Assembly: GCA_943324725.2 (NCBI GenBank)
Contig: CALPMR020000044.1
Span: 1-14,008 of the forward strand
DNA length: 14,008 nt
Direction of reading: 5' to 3'
Source of the DNA: Bordetella parapertussis
GTDB lineage: Bacteria; Cyanobacteriota; Cyanobacteriia; PCC-6307; Cyanobiaceae
Numbering within the stretch: position 1 is the first letter of the stretch; each line of letters opens with the position of its first letter. Below, one piece after another: positions 12,960 to 14,008 of the stretch. The notes beneath the pieces were generated by a model, which had not been told where the DNA came from, did not search any database, and was given only the letters and a program-made list of their open reading frames with translations. The translations under genes were made by a program, and so were the position numbers.

Positions 12960-14008
12960 GATGAGGACCCTCCAGGCGCGGTCTGCACGGACGAGGTCCC
13001 CATCGGCGACGTCGCAGCGGCGGCCGGCACACCCGGCTGGGCCGCCAGGGACCGGTACATGGCCCAGCGACGATCCAGTTCCAGCTGGGCCTGGGCCGCC
13101 AGCTGTCGGGCCCGCTCCGGCTGGCTGTAGCCGAGCATGCGGAAGCGATTCTCGCTGGCCATCGCCGCCGCCAGCGGCCGCGTCGGCGCCTTGACGTCGA
13201 GCTGCAGGGGGTTTTCGCCTCGCTCCAGCCGGCGCGGATCGTAGCGGTAGAGCAGCCAGCGGCCCGAATCCACCGCCAGCTTCTGCTGAGCCATGCCCTG
13301 GCTCATGTCGATGCCGTGGGCGATGCAGTGGGAATAGGCCAGGATCAGCGACGGCCCCGGATAGCTCTCAGCTTCCAGGAAGGCGCGCACGGTGTGTTCA
13401 TCACGGGCCCCCATCGCCACACTGGCCACGTAGACATTGCCGTAGGTCATCGCCATCAGGCCCAGATCCTTCTTCGGCGCCGCCTTGCCGGCCGTGGCGA
13501 ACTTGGCCACAGCCCCCCGTGGCGTCGCCTTCGACATCTGGCCGCCGGTGTTGGAGTACACCTCGGTGTCGAGCACCAGGGCGTTGACGTCGCGGCCACT
13601 GGCCAGCACGTGATCGAGGCCGCCGAAGCCGATGTCGTAGGCCCAGCCATCGCCGCCCACCAGCCAGACGCTGGTTTTCACCAGGGCATCGGCCAGCTCC
13701 AGCAACCGCAACAGCGCGGCAGCAGCCGGCTCCGCCACCTGGATCCCAGCTCCCCGGCTCCACGCCACTGTGTTCGACCCAGCCACTGTGTTCGACCCAG
13801 CCACCGTGCTCGGCTCAGCCGAGCACTCCGCCACCGCCAGCGCCTGCCGCAGCAGCCGCTTGAGCTCCCCCACCCGCTGGCGTTGCTCGACGATCCCCGC
13901 CTCATCGCTCTGATCGGCGTTGGCGATCGCCTCCACCAGCGCCTGCGGCAGCGGCGCTTGCGACAGCGTTGCTGCCACCCCATCCGGCCCGGGCTGGGCC
14001 AGCAGCAC
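12956..14008 (-). CDS. nifJ: Pyruvate:ferredoxin (flavodoxin) oxidoreductase, C-terminal part, cut by window edge
   Basis: PFOR decarboxylates pyruvate to acetyl-CoA and reduces ferredoxin or flavodoxin; in cyanobacteria it supports fermentation and H2 production, and sometimes photomixotrophy. Only the last 350 codons of about 1,200 are here; the gene enters from the right edge. The TPP domain is clear: WLVGGDGWAYDIGFGGLDHV with GDG at 119-121 (numbered from the edge), LDTEVYSNTGGQMSKATPRG (147-165) and KKDLGLMAMTYGNVYVASV. C228 in AYSHCIAHGIDM is the last ligand of the cluster nearest TPP. A loop just before the TPP motif (67-84) carries a three-copy six-residue repeat (TVAGSN, TVAGSN, TVAWSR), and the C-terminal 25 residues are low-complexity. 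Its stop overlaps the start of the DHOD-like gene (ATGA), making it first in an operon with hypD and hypE. Confidence 0.97.
   Translation of the reverse strand: MLLAQPGPDGVAATLSQAPLPQALVEAIANADQSDEAGIVEQRQRVGELKRLLRQALAVAECSAEPSTVAGSNTVAGSNTVAWSRGAGIQVAEPAAAALLRLLELADALVKTSVWLVGGDGWAYDIGFGGLDHVLASGRDVNALVLDTEVYSNTGGQMSKATPRGAVAKFATAGKAAPKKDLGLMAMTYGNVYVASVAMGARDEHTVRAFLEAESYPGPSLILAYSHCIAHGIDMSQGMAQQKLAVDSGRWLLYRYDPRRLERGENPLQLDVKAPTRPLAAAMASENRFRMLGYSQPERARQLAAQAQLELDRRWAMYRSLAAQPGVPAAAATSPMGTSSVQTAPGGSSS
13764..13817. repeat. nifJ: 18-bp tandem repeat inside nifJ
   Basis: Two identical 18-base units GCCACTGTGTTCGACCCA lie at 13764-13781 and 13782-13799, and a third diverged unit at 13800-13817. 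The length is a multiple of three, so the frame holds. It codes for a short repeat in a loop ahead of the TPP-binding domain. Confidence 0.85.

Noticed and set aside
11961..13130. 389-codon open frame on the + strand opposite the DHOD-like gene
   Set aside because: Shadow frame with Gln/His-rich composition; the - strand gene has the FMN-protein motifs and an SD.
5736..13930. HIP1 octamer GCGATCGC at 5736, 9295 and 13923
   Set aside because: Three copies in 14 kb are only a modest excess for this base composition and all lie within genes. They fit a cyanobacterium but do not mark a local feature.

Overview
The window looks like chromosomal DNA from a high-GC picocyanobacterium of the Cyanobium/Synechococcus type. 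This is an inference from the very GC-rich coding sequence, the cyanobacterial AcsF-type cyclase, the aldehyde-deformylating-oxygenase (ADO) family protein, the heme oxygenase/HemN pair and the NifJ/DHOD-like pair. Nearly all of the window is coding and the genes are tightly packed, often with ATGA or GTGA overlaps. I saw no tRNA, rRNA, IS element or CRISPR array.

Left block, + strand (1-2473): the 3' part of a di-iron Mg-protoporphyrin IX monomethyl ester cyclase (AcsF/ChlA type) is followed without a gap by a GT8-like glycosyltransferase and an ADO-family protein. The three reading frames overlap, so they form one transcription unit. Middle block, + strand (2655-6752): a membrane histidine kinase with two PAS domains, a stand-alone Rcp1/CheY-like receiver and a REC-PAS-HD-GYP c-di-GMP phosphodiesterase overlap end to end as one signalling operon. 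After it come a small convergent hypothetical gene on the - strand (6770-7123), a divergent regulatory region with an AT-rich inverted repeat (7124-7473), a heme oxygenase (7474-8148), a 13-bp tandem-repeat array and hemN (8335-9753).

Right block, - strand (14008 down to 9771): the 3' end of pyruvate:ferredoxin oxidoreductase (nifJ), a dihydroorotate-dehydrogenase-like flavoprotein, hypD and hypE. The first three are joined by ATGA and GTGA overlaps, and hypE follows 67 bases later. The block converges on hemN.

Taken together this reads as a low-oxygen/fermentation island. In Synechocystis PCC 6803 the second cyclase, the second heme oxygenase and hemN form one micro-oxic operon, chlAII-ho2-hemN. 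Here the same three functions lie on the same strand in the same order, but the cyclase is separated from ho and hemN by about 6.5 kb holding a glycosyltransferase, an ADO paralogue and a c-di-GMP signalling operon. Pyruvate:ferredoxin oxidoreductase and [NiFe]-hydrogenase maturation genes lie alongside. The least explained parts are the cyclase-glycosyltransferase-ADO cassette and the signalling operon embedded beside it.
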